A program made the position numbers and the translations under genes. A stretch of 64,000 nt of DNA from Tanypteryx hageni (lineage: Eukaryota > Arthropoda > Insecta > Odonata > Petaluridae): assembly GCA_028673005.1 (NCBI GenBank), contig CM054115.1, forward strand, positions 193,510,370 to 193,574,369, written 5' to 3'. Below the pieces are notes generated by a model. That model saw only the letters and a program-made list of their open reading frames with translations. It was not told where the DNA came from and ran no database searches. Below are positions 33,011 to 43,654 of the stretch, one piece after another; position 1 is the stretch's first letter; each line of letters begins with the position of its first letter.

Positions 33011-34599
33011 TAAAAAGCGAGCCTAAAGTTAACCAAGTCACTGACTTTTATCATCCCGCTATGTCTAGCGAACATATTTTCAATGCTCAAATTCGCGTCT
33101 TTTTTTCCTATGTTGATTTCCCAAACCTCTTTCAGTCTTCCATTCGCACTCTATTGCAATTACACCATCTAATTTTTCTATCGATGACTGCCAATATATA
33201 TATAGAGAAAAAAGCTGTCCATTTCACGGATTTGGCTAACATATATATAGAACCGAGTAATTCAGCAGTGAAACTTCAAGCTCGTCTTTGAGCTAAAAAC
33301 ATACAGAAAAAGGACTTAAAATAACAACTGAAAAATTAATCTCTTATATAAGGTTATGAAGTAAACGTATCAGTGGTATTCACTATTAGATTCAACTGTA
33401 CCACTGTACCACCCATAAGTTTTTCATTGGAGATTGGAGATAGCTGAGATGAGTACTTACTTTTTTCAATCTTCATTTTTAATTACTTCTCTGTTGAGTT
33501 CGTAGAACTGAAGGTACCTAATATGGGTCGCTTAATATTGGAAACCACCTTTCTTCCATGCAGTCTTGTATCATTTGGATTGGCATAAGACAATTATGTC
33601 CAACACGATGGAATACACACGACAAATTGACTGACTTTATTTTTCATTTTAAATTTAAGAAAGATATTTTTTCAACACTAGCAAATTGTTGTTTTAAAAT
33701 ATCACGTCTGTATTTCACAAGCTTGAAAGGGGTAAACGGTGAATATTTCGATTTTTTGACCATTATTTAGTATATGAAATTCATTTCTTTAATTTCACAA
33801 ATATTTTCCGGACTTATAGCTTTGTTGTAGGTTATGGGTACTCTAAAATAAGTTTCGTTTCATTTTTGAAGCATCGATTTCAATGATATACCATTCAAAA
33901 TAAAAGCGAATTTGAATTTAATGAAGTTATCAATGAGACATGAAGTACTATTGTAATTTGGGTCCAGAGGAAAAGAGTTCTTATGCATATATTTTGCGGA
34001 AAAACTCGGATGAAAGAGAATGGAGTTTTATTGATGAATGGCATCTTCTTGAAAAGACAACTCTGAGGGAGCCGGCGTTGTGCGACGAAGATATTATATT
34101 CCATATCATTTCTGAATTTATTTCTACGAGCATGTGTGTATTCACAAAATTAATCTTTTGCACACAATTTTGTAAATGTAATCATTATTTATTTACAAGC
34201 ATAAATATTGATGTTATGAATTTTGAATTATAAATGAAAAATTAATGTCCAAATGGTTTTTTGTTTTTATCTTATGACGACAGTTATACAATAGCAACAG
34301 CATTTTCCCTAACTAGATGATGGGATGATGTTGACGAGAAATTAAGCAAATAGAGTTCGATATTCCTTTTGTATCTCTAAAGTTCTAAATTTCCTACAAA
34401 TATTCCAAAATAAACAGCAATGCTAAACTTCGAGTAAGTAATACTTAAAGGGTAAATATTCCGATAAATTAAAGAAAAATACTTCAAAAATAATGCTATT
34501 GCTCGCAAGCTTTAACGGAGTAACTAGTTCGCCCGTTATATCGTTGGATATAGAAGTGAAAAACAGGAAATAGGACTAAAAAATAGTGCATTCATGGCG
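33011..34599. other. No supported feature
   Basis: AT-rich DNA. The 97-codon ORF at 33940-34233 has no recognisable domain and overlaps other ORFs on the opposite strand. Confidence 0.4.
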
Positions 34600-35330
34600 T
34601 GATAAAGTGAACACACGAAGAATCCATAGGTAAAAAATACGGTCTTTGTGACCCCTAGAACATTCGTAATCATGGGTTATACGTCAATTCGTCGCGGGAA
34701 ATTCGTCGTGCGGCAATTCGTGATTTTTCCGTTTAAACTCATTGTAGATTGAAGGGTAAAAAATAGGAAAAATGATTATAAAAGATTTACAGCGAGAGCA
34801 AGTACGATAAATGTGGCCACGGCAATGGCATAAAAACAAATCCTCTTGATGTAACGATTATGTATGAAACGTGAGAAAACGAATGCGACAGAACGTAGTC
34901 AATCCAAGTCACAGACTGAAGCATAGAATGGCTGTGGGAAACACTGAGTAGTACACTTCCTCCTTATCGGTGCACAAGAGGTCCTTCAAGTGTAAGTGGA
35001 TATTTGTTAATATATTTTGAGTAACAAACAGCGCGGTCAGTGATATCATATTAAGCCTCTCAAGAAATGCAGGCGACTGGAAAAATGCATTTTAAAGTGA
35101 ACAAACAAAGAATCCATGGGTAAACATTCGTAAACATCGATTATAAGTCAATTCGTCGCGCGGAAAATCGTCGCGTGTAAAATTCGTCGTAATACAAATT
35201 CGTCGCGTGACAATTTCGTCACAAAACAAATTCGTCGCATGGAAAATTCGTCGTATGGCAAATTCGTAGTAATAAAAATTCGTCGCAAACTCAGGAACCG
35301 TTGAGGAAATAGGAATTAATTTTCTGTTTT
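34600..35330 (+). repeat. ATTCGTCG minisatellite clusters, forward orientation
   Basis: 35145-35290 holds about nine units of a ~17-bp repeat (AAATTCGTCGCATGGCA-like). A shorter copy at 34690-34730 is preceded by the same lead-in (GTGAACA.AC.AAGAATCCAT.GGTAAA at about 34608 and 35098), so the 34.6-kb and 35.1-kb blocks are direct repeats. An inverted copy is at 38390-38562. Confidence 0.68.
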
Positions 35331-35742
35331 TTTCAATACCACGATTTGCATAGTGAAATCCCGAGTCGCGCATTGGCAGTGAAATGTCCCGTCGCCCAAG
35401 GTGCAGATAAATTTTCGTCCAATTTTGTTTTTCAAATGCTATAAAAATATCTGGCAATACATTGTTGATAAATACTCGTCTCACTCAAACATATGTAAGT
35501 TTTTTCCATTTCCATTCTTTCCCTTATAACATAGCTTTCTATGACTACTCTTCCAGTATTGCAGCAGGGATAACCGCGTATAAACACGAAATAAAATACA
35601 AATGAAAGTGTTGCGCGGGACCCACTGCCAATCCGGAATTCATGTATCGATGAATCGAGGAAAAGAAAAACGATCTCGTAAATTTAACACTCTGTCGTCC
35701 ACTTAGGATGAAACAAAATAAGATAACATATATTAATAACTG

Positions 35743-35816
35743 CACTGGTGGTATAGTGATTAGCGTGCTAGTTTTCCATTACAAAGTTACGGGATCCAAA
35801 CCCCGCGAATGGAGGT
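35743..35816 (+). mobile_element. tRNA-like SINE head
   Basis: TGGTGGTATAGTGATTAGCG resembles box A of tRNA-derived SINEs, and GGGATCCAAACCCCG occupies the box B/T-arm position about 45 bp later. An A/T-rich segment follows. No complete cloverleaf forms, so a working tRNA is unlikely; body and boundaries are undefined. Confidence 0.45.
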
Positions 35817-36109
35817 TTTATTTAAAAAAATAAAAAATATTTTAAAAAACTATCATCGGTGCCTGGCAGTAGGCAGCAGTTCTGTCAGTATGGTATAGAG
35901 CCGAAAACAAATGATGTTGGCTGGATCTATATACAATACAGCTGTAGACGTGATCGGGACGATTTGAACGGTTACAGTACTGCGATGTGGAAAGCAAGAG
36001 AGAAACTACAACATTAAAATCCCTAGTAATGATTATATGGTTGGACAATATTAGTTCTCTCGAGGTAAAACAACCCGGAGGTAAAATGGTCTCCCAATCG
36101 GATCTTCAA
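35817..36109. other. No supported feature
   Basis: Possible SINE body at the left, otherwise unassigned sequence up to the RTE element. Confidence 0.35.
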
Positions 36110-37532
36110 AATTAATTTACGAATAGGCACTTGGAACGTAAGAATTATGAGTAAAACAGGAAAGCCAGAGAACTTGAAACAAGAAATGAGAAGAAATAGA
36201 GTTGACATTATAGGACTGAGTGAAACTAGATGGGAAGGAGAAGGACAGCTCGACTGGGAATAGTTCACTGTAGTTTACTCTGGAGGAATTAGTGGGGAAA
36301 GGAGAGTAGCTCTGGTACTTAAAAAAGATATGATGAAAAGCGTGACTAAGATAATAGTAACGAACGATAGACCGATGGCAATAAAGCAAAAAGCAGTCCC
36401 AGTGGACATGCTGATAATCCAGGTATATATGCCAACGTCAGCTCATGAAGATGAAGAAATCGAGGAGAATATGGGAAAATAATGACATTTACAAAGAAGA
36501 TTCTTAATAAAAGACTGGAGAAAAGGGCAGAAGAAGGGGAAGATCAATTCAGTTCCTTCGGAGTATAAGATGTAGGCTGATTTTGGGAGTCATTTTGTAA
36601 AAATAAAAACGAATCACCGCGTGACGACAGGGCTGCGGCTTATCGCCGACCCTATTCAATATATATGCAGAAAGTCTAATGCAAGAAGCTTTAGAAGGCA
36701 CAGGAAATTTCAAAATTGGAGGAAGGATTATAAAAACAGTAAAATACGCAGATGATCAAGTACTTTTAGCAAGAAAGGAAGAGGAGCCACAAAAAATGAT
36801 AAATAGACTAGTGATAACAGGTAGAAAATACGGTATGGAAATAAATACAGAAAAATCCAATGTCATTCGAATATCGGGTAAAGAAGAGAATCTGAACATA
36901 AGTATTGGGGGAAAGCCTTTAGAACAAGTTTCAGAATATAAATACCTTGGAAGCATCATAACACGAGAAGCAAAATGTACGGATGACATCAGAACTAGAA
37001 TAGGAAAAGCAAAAGCGGCTTTCAGGAGAAAGAAACAACTACTTACAGGGAATATAAGGGAAGATATCCGCATGAAGTTTATAAAATGCTATGTATGAGG
37101 TATAGCTGTGTAAGGGGCAGAAACTTGGACGCTAAGAAAAAATGACATCAAATACTTGGAAAGCTTTGAAATGTGGACTTGGAGGAGAATACTGATGATA
37201 AAATGGATGAATAGGATGAAAAATGATGAAGTGCTTCAAAGAGTAGGAGAGAAGCAAATGATTATACAGACTATTAGAAAGAGGAAGGAATACTGGGTTG
37301 GACATTACCTGAGGAGAGAGAGTATGATTAAAGACGTGTTAGAAGGAAAACTAGAGGGAAAAGGGAAAGAGGTAGGAAAAGGTTTCACCTGATAGATGAT
37401 TTTAAAGGGAAAGAGAGTTAGCAAGATATGAAGAAGACAGTGGAAAATAGGGATATATGGAGAACCAGGTTTAACAATGAATAATCACGCACCTGTCTAC
37501 CGATAGACTGCCTATGATGATGATGATATTAA
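36110..37532 (+). pseudogene. RTE-clade LINE (endonuclease-reverse transcriptase), internally deleted
   Basis: 36118-36480 encodes the endonuclease: IGTWNVRIMSKTGKPENLK, RNRVDIIGLSETRWEGEGQ, VYSGGISGERRVAL and IIQVYMPTSAHEDEEIEE. About 180 bp then replaces several hundred residues. Reverse transcriptase resumes with VKYADDQVLLARKEE (catalytic YADD intact, about 36740), GMEINTEKSNVIRISG, YKYLGSIITREAKC and, after a stop at 37096-37098, ESFEMWTWRRILMIKW and HYLRRESMIKDVLEGKLEG. The 3' end is ATGATGATGATG at about 37510-37527, typical of RTE elements. It is dead because of the deletion and stops. Confidence 0.78.
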
Positions 37533-38389
37533 TAAGATATTTTGGGAAAAATTGAAATCTTACACCAAAACCAAAATCCAACATTCCTTTAGTTAACGAA
37601 CACCTGCTCCCTTCCCATTCCCCTATATTCATGTCCGTTTTTCCCATCTCTCCAACGCGTGGTCGCGGCCAACGTGTGTAGCAATGCCTCTGATTGGGTA
37701 GCTTCAGTTCTCAATACCCGTAACGCGTGCATGGAAACGCAGGTTAAACTATTTTCCACGTTTTACTTAGAATTCACTTTCCGTAATCCCCTCCTCTATA
37801 GTGTCATTCTTTTCCTTTATCTTATCTTTCCTTAGTTTTTCCCTTTCCCTACCAACTTCACTCCACCAGTTATCTCAACTTATAGATATTTTAAAATTTT
37901 ATCGAAAAAAGGCTTGTACGCTACGTTCAACTTCCCTAGTTATTCAAACAGAGAAGGGACAGTTCTTGATTCAAACCTGGGATTTTATTCGTCATTGATT
38001 TTTAATGCGTGACTAAAGTATTACTGCCAAATCTCAACTCGCATTCTGTTATAATACTCGTAACGAAGTCTCTGTTCGCCTCATGCAAATGGGAGTAAAA
38101 TAAATCTTTATGTACGACAGATTCAAATTCTAACATTATTTTATAATAAATTTTAGGCTAAATCTGATTAAACCATTTCCATAATTGATTTAGTGGGGTG
38201 GTTGCAGCTGGCACGCGCTGGATTTCTGCAAAATCTCAATCATCTACATAGACGGGAAGTTTGTTAAAACACGTATAAAAAGCGCCATACATAAAGTGAC
38301 GAGAGGAATAAGTCTTTTATTAATGTCCTGATCAGATAAGGTACGAATATGTTCCCATACACTAAATATGGTGTATCGCAGGATTGATG
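37533..38389. other. No supported feature
   Basis: AT-rich sequence with no recognisable ORF, repeat or RNA gene. Confidence 0.4.
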
Positions 38390-38562
38390 AGGAAAAGGAT
38401 TTCCTATTTTCTCAACGATTCCTGAATTGGCGACGAATTTGTCTTGCAACGAATTGGCCATGCGACGAATTTTCCTTGCGACGGATTTGCCATGCGACGA
38501 ATTTGTCTTGAGACGAATTTGCCATGCGATGACTTTACCATTCGACGAATTTGACACTAAGA
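38390..38562 (-). repeat. ATTCGTCG minisatellite, inverted copy
   Basis: On the minus strand about eight ~17-bp units (AATTCGTCGCATGGCAA-like) are followed by TTCAGGAATCGTTGAGAAAATAGGAA, here split as TTCAGGAATCGTTGAG and AAAATAGGAA. The forward cluster at 35145-35330 has the same order and ending. The two therefore form a long inverted repeat about 3.4 kb apart. Confidence 0.68.
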
Positions 38563-39578
38563 TACAAATAAATTACAATAAAATAGTTTGCCGGAAAGAT
38601 GGAGAAAAATATCCGAAGTACGAAATAGTTACGTAAGTATACGCGTAGGGTTTTTAATGATCTAAACGATTTAAAATGCAATATTACACAAAATAAAGCC
38701 GAAATTTTTACAAGATATAAGGAGAGAAATGTTTTAGGAAGGTACTGAAACATTCAGCTTTGTACAAATAAGTAGAGAAAAATTATAGTATATTTTAAAG
38801 CTGTGGGGTCTTTAAAGACCTCACGCGCCTACTTAAAGGGTTAAAAGAACCTTAAAGCAGTTTTGATATATAAATAGTCGAATCGATTAAATTCGCATTA
38901 AAATAGCCTTTCATATTTCTTCCACGGTATAAAATGCGATTTTTTATTCTCCCTCCCTACCTATCCATTTATTTATCTACCCTTATAACATTCTACGCCT
39001 CCTGATTCTCATATTAAAGCGTTGTGCCATTTAATAGCATTGAACTTCTTTCCTTGATATCAAAATTTCTTATGTGAAAATCTTTAAAATTATTCCTGGC
39101 CTTAAACGAGTATTTTAAAACTATTTTGGCATGGATTCGGATTCTATCTCCGAGGAAAATTTATTTCGGCCATAAAATTGTCTCAATTTCGTATACTAAT
39201 TGTAACTAATTTATTAGAACGCTGTTACAGCGACGCAATTGTTTTCAGATGGGAAAAGGTTTATAGTAAAATATTAATTAATTCATAACTATTACGAATT
39301 TCGAGGTTTTCGGATATTTCCTGATGCCTTCACGTTTATATCTAGACAAAAAGTTTCAGATTTTTACACATTCCGTATTTACCAATTCCACTCCGGTGTG
39401 ACACACACACACACGCGTATACACTACGAAATTATCACATAGAATTACGTTCACTATATCCAAATATGATTAATTAATATTTAAGTTCGCAATTATATTA
39501 ATTTTTTTGTTTTTTTAATTTTTCAGATTAAAATTAATCGCTGTGCATACATGGAAATGGATTTAAGTTATATATATA
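38563..39578. other. No supported feature
   Basis: AT-rich non-coding DNA; a short (CA)n run is at about 39401-39415. Confidence 0.4.
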
Positions 39579-40343
39579 TCATTATATATAGATGTTTCTT
39601 ACAAAGGAGGAGGAGGATATAAAATAAACGTTTAGGCACTTCCAGATGTGCTGGAGATTCGAAATGTTTTTCTTAGGTAGAATTTTGTGTAAAACCGACT
39701 ATAAAAAACGAAAATTATGAAAAAGTGCAACAATGCGACCGCTAAAAATTCGCAATTGTTTAAACAAATTTTCAGGGTTTATGTATTTTCGCATGTGCTA
39801 CGGCGTTGAAATTTTTTTTATAAGTAGAATTCTTAAAAAAACGAAATAGAGATTATACAAATTTTGATATTTTAATTTGTTTGGCAGTTAAAAATTCTTA
39901 AAGTTTAAACAAATAGATAACTGTTTAGGTACTACAGGATGAGCTAGGAAGCTGAAATTTTCAAATTATTTACAAAGTAGTAAATTTGCACAAATAAACA
40001 TTTCAATTTTACCATATATAAATTGCTGCGGCCGTTAAAAATTATTTAAATTTAAACAATTAGAAAAATATTATTTTACTGATAGAGGTGCTACAACTTT
40101 AAAATTTGGCTAAAATTTGTAGCATTAGTACCCCATAATGAAGAAAGTGAAAAAATTTTAAATTGCAACATTTGGGGATTGTTTTAAACTATTATTTTTA
40201 CATGTGGTAAAAACGAAAATCGCTGCGGAGGTGAAATATTTAGAATTAAAAGAATATTTGTAATGATGAAATGTCTTTCTGAAAAATGAATGTTTTTTCA
40301 AGATGAGATGAAATGCTTACAGTATGCAAGCACCAACTACTAG
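39579..40343 (+). mobile_element. Helitron-like non-autonomous unit 3
   Basis: It starts TCATTATATATAGATG and ends with the TGCTTACAGTATGCAAGCA hairpin (one mismatch), CCAACTA, then CTAG and T. It is 765 bp and collinear with the units at 22904-24417. No coding sequence. Confidence 0.7.
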
Positions 40344-41539
40344 TAACATATAACAGGAGGATACTAATGTCCAGCCCAAACTACAAGAGCTAGAGAGCTG
40401 AAAGTTTTAGTTTTTGTAGATATGATAGAGAAATCTACAGATAAAATGAGACTTCCTACCTAAGTGACATGAGTTCGACTCCGGAAATTCCGAAAGTTAC
40501 GTTTTTTCCTATAAAAAAGCATTGCACCATTTTTGCAAATTAATTTTGGGCACTTGCCGGTAAGCTAGAAAAATGAAATTTTCAGTGTTGCTAGATGGCC
40601 GCAATATCTATTAGGAATTATTGTCACTTTTGCTTACAGTGACTTGGATTCGACTCCAGAGACCCCGGAATATCTCCCATAAGTTAGCATGGGAAAACGC
40701 AATAGAGTGTGTAGACCAATCTAATAAGTTTAGGAGTTTGCAAGAACTTCTCTCAAAACCAACTATAAAAATCGACAATTTTAAAATTGTTAATTTTTAG
40801 GGGTTGTTTTAACCCCATTTGAACATTAAAGTTAAATAATTTTTATCTTGAAAACTATATATTGTAGGTTCGAGTTTTTGAAAACATTTTGTAGAAAATT
40901 ATACATAGAAAAAAATTAAATTTTGAAAAAGTTAAAAAATGAGACCGCTAAAAATTCTCAATTGTTTAAACATATTTTTGAGTTTTATGTATTATCGAAT
41001 GTGCTGACATTTTTTTACCGGTAGATTTTGTAAAAAAACGAAATAAATAATTATAAAAATGTTGATATTTTAATTTCTTTGGCTGTTAAAAATTCTTAAA
41101 ATTTAAAACTAATAGATAAATGTTTAGGTACTTTGGGGCAAGCTAGGAAGCTGAAAATTTAAAGTTATGTAGAGCTCAGTGCATTTAAAGTAAAAAACAT
41201 TTGAAAAGCTCCAATAAAGTGTTATTGCGGCCGCATTAAACTTTTTAAATTTAAACAATTAAATAAATATTTTTTCACTTCTAGATGTGCTACAACTTCA
41301 AATTTCACAAAAATGTGTGAAATTAGCACCTTACATTGGATAAAGTGTAATATTCTTAAAATTGCAAATTTAATTCATTGTTTTAATCAAATATTGTTCA
41401 ATAAGGTAAGATTGAAATTGGGTGAAGAGGTGAAATATTTTGAAATAAAAAAATATTTCTAATAATGCCATATCTCTCTGAAATATTAATGTTTATCAGG
41501 GACAGATGAAATGCTTGCAGAATGCAAGCACCAACTACT

Positions 41540-41541
<2 letters not shown>
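40344..41541 (+). mobile_element. Helitron-like unit 4, diverged and longer
   Basis: After AGGAGGATACTAATG this copy has about 550 bp not present in the other units. From about 40905 it rejoins them (GACCGCTAAAAATTCTCAATTG...), ending in TGCTTGCAGAATGCAAGCA, CCAACTA and CTTG, a damaged CTRR. It directly follows unit 3, so this is a second head-to-tail pair. Confidence 0.6.
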
Positions 41542-41632
<91 letters not shown>

Positions 41633-41640
41633 AACTCCTA
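41542..41640. repeat. (TA)n microsatellite
   Basis: Two TA runs separated by TTTATATATT directly follow the Helitron-like 3' end. Confidence 0.9.
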
Positions 41641-42235
41641 TGCCGTAATAATGGCGTAGCAGTTGTTTCCTTTCTATATTTAATATATAAAAATTCTAAT
41701 ATTAGGAAAAAATAAAATAAGTTATGGTTCTTATGAACATTATGTAATTGTAAACATAATTTGAACTGTTTCTGAAATACTCAGAAGTTTGGCAAAATAT
41801 TATATTAATAATGCTGTTTGTATAGGTTATTAGATAACACGAAAGACGCACGGTTCATGCTTCATTTATTTAACCACGTAATGCATTCCTATATCTTAAA
41901 CCAATTTGGTATACATATTCCTATGAAGTTAGCAACAATATGGTTGCTCTTAGCCCCTACATCCTGACGGAATCACAAACGGAGTTACAAACGCAGCTAA
42001 TTATTTTTATAGATTGGTTGGATATTTTGCAGGGAAAGAGAAGATAGGATAAGGTGGAGGAAAGAGGAAGGAAGACTGTGTAAATTGACATATAAAAATG
42101 AGGACGAAGCGATGCTCAGATACTTGCAGCAGTTATAAATATAGTTTAAGTAGATGATGGGGTTGGGTCGAACATGAAGTGCAGAAATAAGGTGAGAAAT
42201 ATAATGCGCGAAATTAAAGGAGAGGAAGGAGAACT
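41641..42235. other. No gene; grades into purine-rich sequence
   Basis: AT-rich, then increasingly A/G-rich from about 42030. No supported ORF. Confidence 0.4.
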
Positions 42236-42443
42236 GGGAGATGGAGGGAGGAGGATTTGGGGGATGGAAGGGAGGGAGAGGTAACATAAGGAGGGATGGG
42301 TAACAGAATGAGGAAGGGGTAATAGGAGGGAGTGGTAACAGAAGAAGGGAGGGGTAACCGAAGGAGAGAGGGGTAACAGAAGGAGGGAGAGGTAACAGAA
42401 GGAGAGAAGGATAACAGAAGAAGGGAGGGGTAACAGGAGGGAT
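42236..42443 (+). repeat. GGTAACAGAAGGAGGGAG minisatellite, left part
   Basis: Degenerate units of about 18-20 bp (GGGGTAACAGAAGGAGGGA) repeat head to tail. The same minisatellite continues at 45656-46435 beyond a LINE insertion. The proline/serine/leucine ORFs on the minus strand are artefacts. Confidence 0.75.
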
Positions 42444-42547
42444 TGATTGATTGATCGATCCACTTGCTCTTTATTTGGGGCGACACTTCTTCTTCCACCT
42501 AACCTCTCGTCATGAAACATACAAAAATCTGATGAGACCACCATATG

Positions 42548-42834
42548 ACTTTCTCCATATCTGTAATATATCTAAAATTTCAAAATAGGTTAGATAATGG
42601 GATTAATTTTGAAACGAGAAAAAAGTCTGCTATGACCGGAAATCGAACCCGGGTTTTCCACTTGCCGTCCGGATATTCTACCATTGAACTATCGTAGCAG
42701 TTCTCGTTTCTGAACGCGGATTTTTTCTTGGTTGGGACGAAACTAGCCAAGCTAGTATCAAACTGCCCAAACGGATGTCCTCGAAGCACCAAGAAAGCAT
42801 CCGCTTTCCCCTATACTACGTATATGGAGAAAGT
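42548..42834. mobile_element. TIR-bounded unit with a tRNA-like centre
   Basis: The left end ACTTTCTCCATATCTGTAAT and the inverted right end ACTTTCTCCATATACGTAGT share 13 bases and then GTA.TAT. The same two ends flank 46816-47515, which has a different interior. The middle here is a tRNA-like sequence at 42628-42698. Target duplication is unclear. Confidence 0.5.
42628..42698 (-). tRNA. tRNA-Gly-like pseudo-tRNA
   Basis: The minus strand forms a near-complete cloverleaf: acceptor GCTACGA/TCATAGC with six of seven pairs plus discriminator A; D arm GTTC..GAAT; T arm CCGGG-TTCGATT-TCCGG, all pairing; and a perfect box B GGTTCGATTTC. The anticodon arm is bad: position 33 is C rather than U and one stem pair fails. 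The sequence GTTCAATGGTAGAAT resembles tRNA-Gly. I call it a tRNA-derived SINE head or pseudogene, not a functional tRNA. Confidence 0.5.
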
Positions 42835-43524
42835 AATAATACATAGAACATTATGTAAATACCAGTAACAATAAAAATACAAATATAGGAAAAGAAAATA
42901 TGTAATATTTTGGGAAAAAATAATGACTGCTGAACTCATTGAATTCCACGTAAAAACCCACTGCAGGAAAACACCCACACAAGAAGGGGGTGTGAAAAAC
43001 CTGCGAAACCTACTTAGATTCACTAATGACATCAATAAGTGAAATTTAGAAAAAAGAAATACGTGATAATCATTAAGCTATACATCAGCGAAAATTTGGG
43101 ACAATACGAATAGATCATTTATGGAATGAACATATAAAAATGACAAATTGAATATATATTAACATTGTTATGACTAAACAAGATAGAGGAGAAAAAAACG
43201 AATAAAAGAAAATAACAAATAAATTAATAAAGTAATATAACAGTATAAATGAAGCACAATAAGTATTGTTTTTTCAAAATCAAAATTAAGAAACATAGAA
43301 GCATTAAGTGTGTTTAACTGTTCCTTTGAAAGGATAAGAAAGATTGATAGCACTGTCGTATGAATGATGAGAGCGTGTGCAAATTTTTTATTGTTTGGGG
43401 AAGTTCGTTCCATAGTCTGCAAGCGGTTACAATGAAGGACTTATGGGAAATTACTGTTCTGTGATAAAGAATAAGGAGTTTATGGCTCCCTCTGGTATTA
43501 CGGTAACGTACAGTGAATCCTGAA

Positions 43525-43654
43525 GAAGACTTCGGACCTGAAGAAGCCGACTGGAACGTCGGCGAAATATTGTCCAGGAAATGGATCAACACGGCAGAAT
43601 CCCGGAAATCACCACCATATCAACAGCACGCCGTGGAAGCCTTCGTACTAATTT
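43525..43654 (+). mobile_element. 130-bp insertion with hammerhead-like motif and 13-bp target duplication
   Basis: AGTGAATCCTGAA occurs at 43512-43524 and again at 43655-43667, bracketing the insert inside the LINE reverse transcriptase C-terminal region. The insert contains CTGAAGA (43538-43544), a GCCGAC/GTCGGC hairpin, and GAAA (43564-43567). Downstream CACGGC and GCCGTG can pair (about 43592 and 43630). No ORF. Size and duplication fit a very short retroposed element. Confidence 0.7.

Noticed and set aside
42628..42698. Functional tRNA-Gly gene
   Set aside because: Position 33 is C, the anticodon stem has a mismatch and the acceptor has one unpaired position. It lies in a transposon-like unit.
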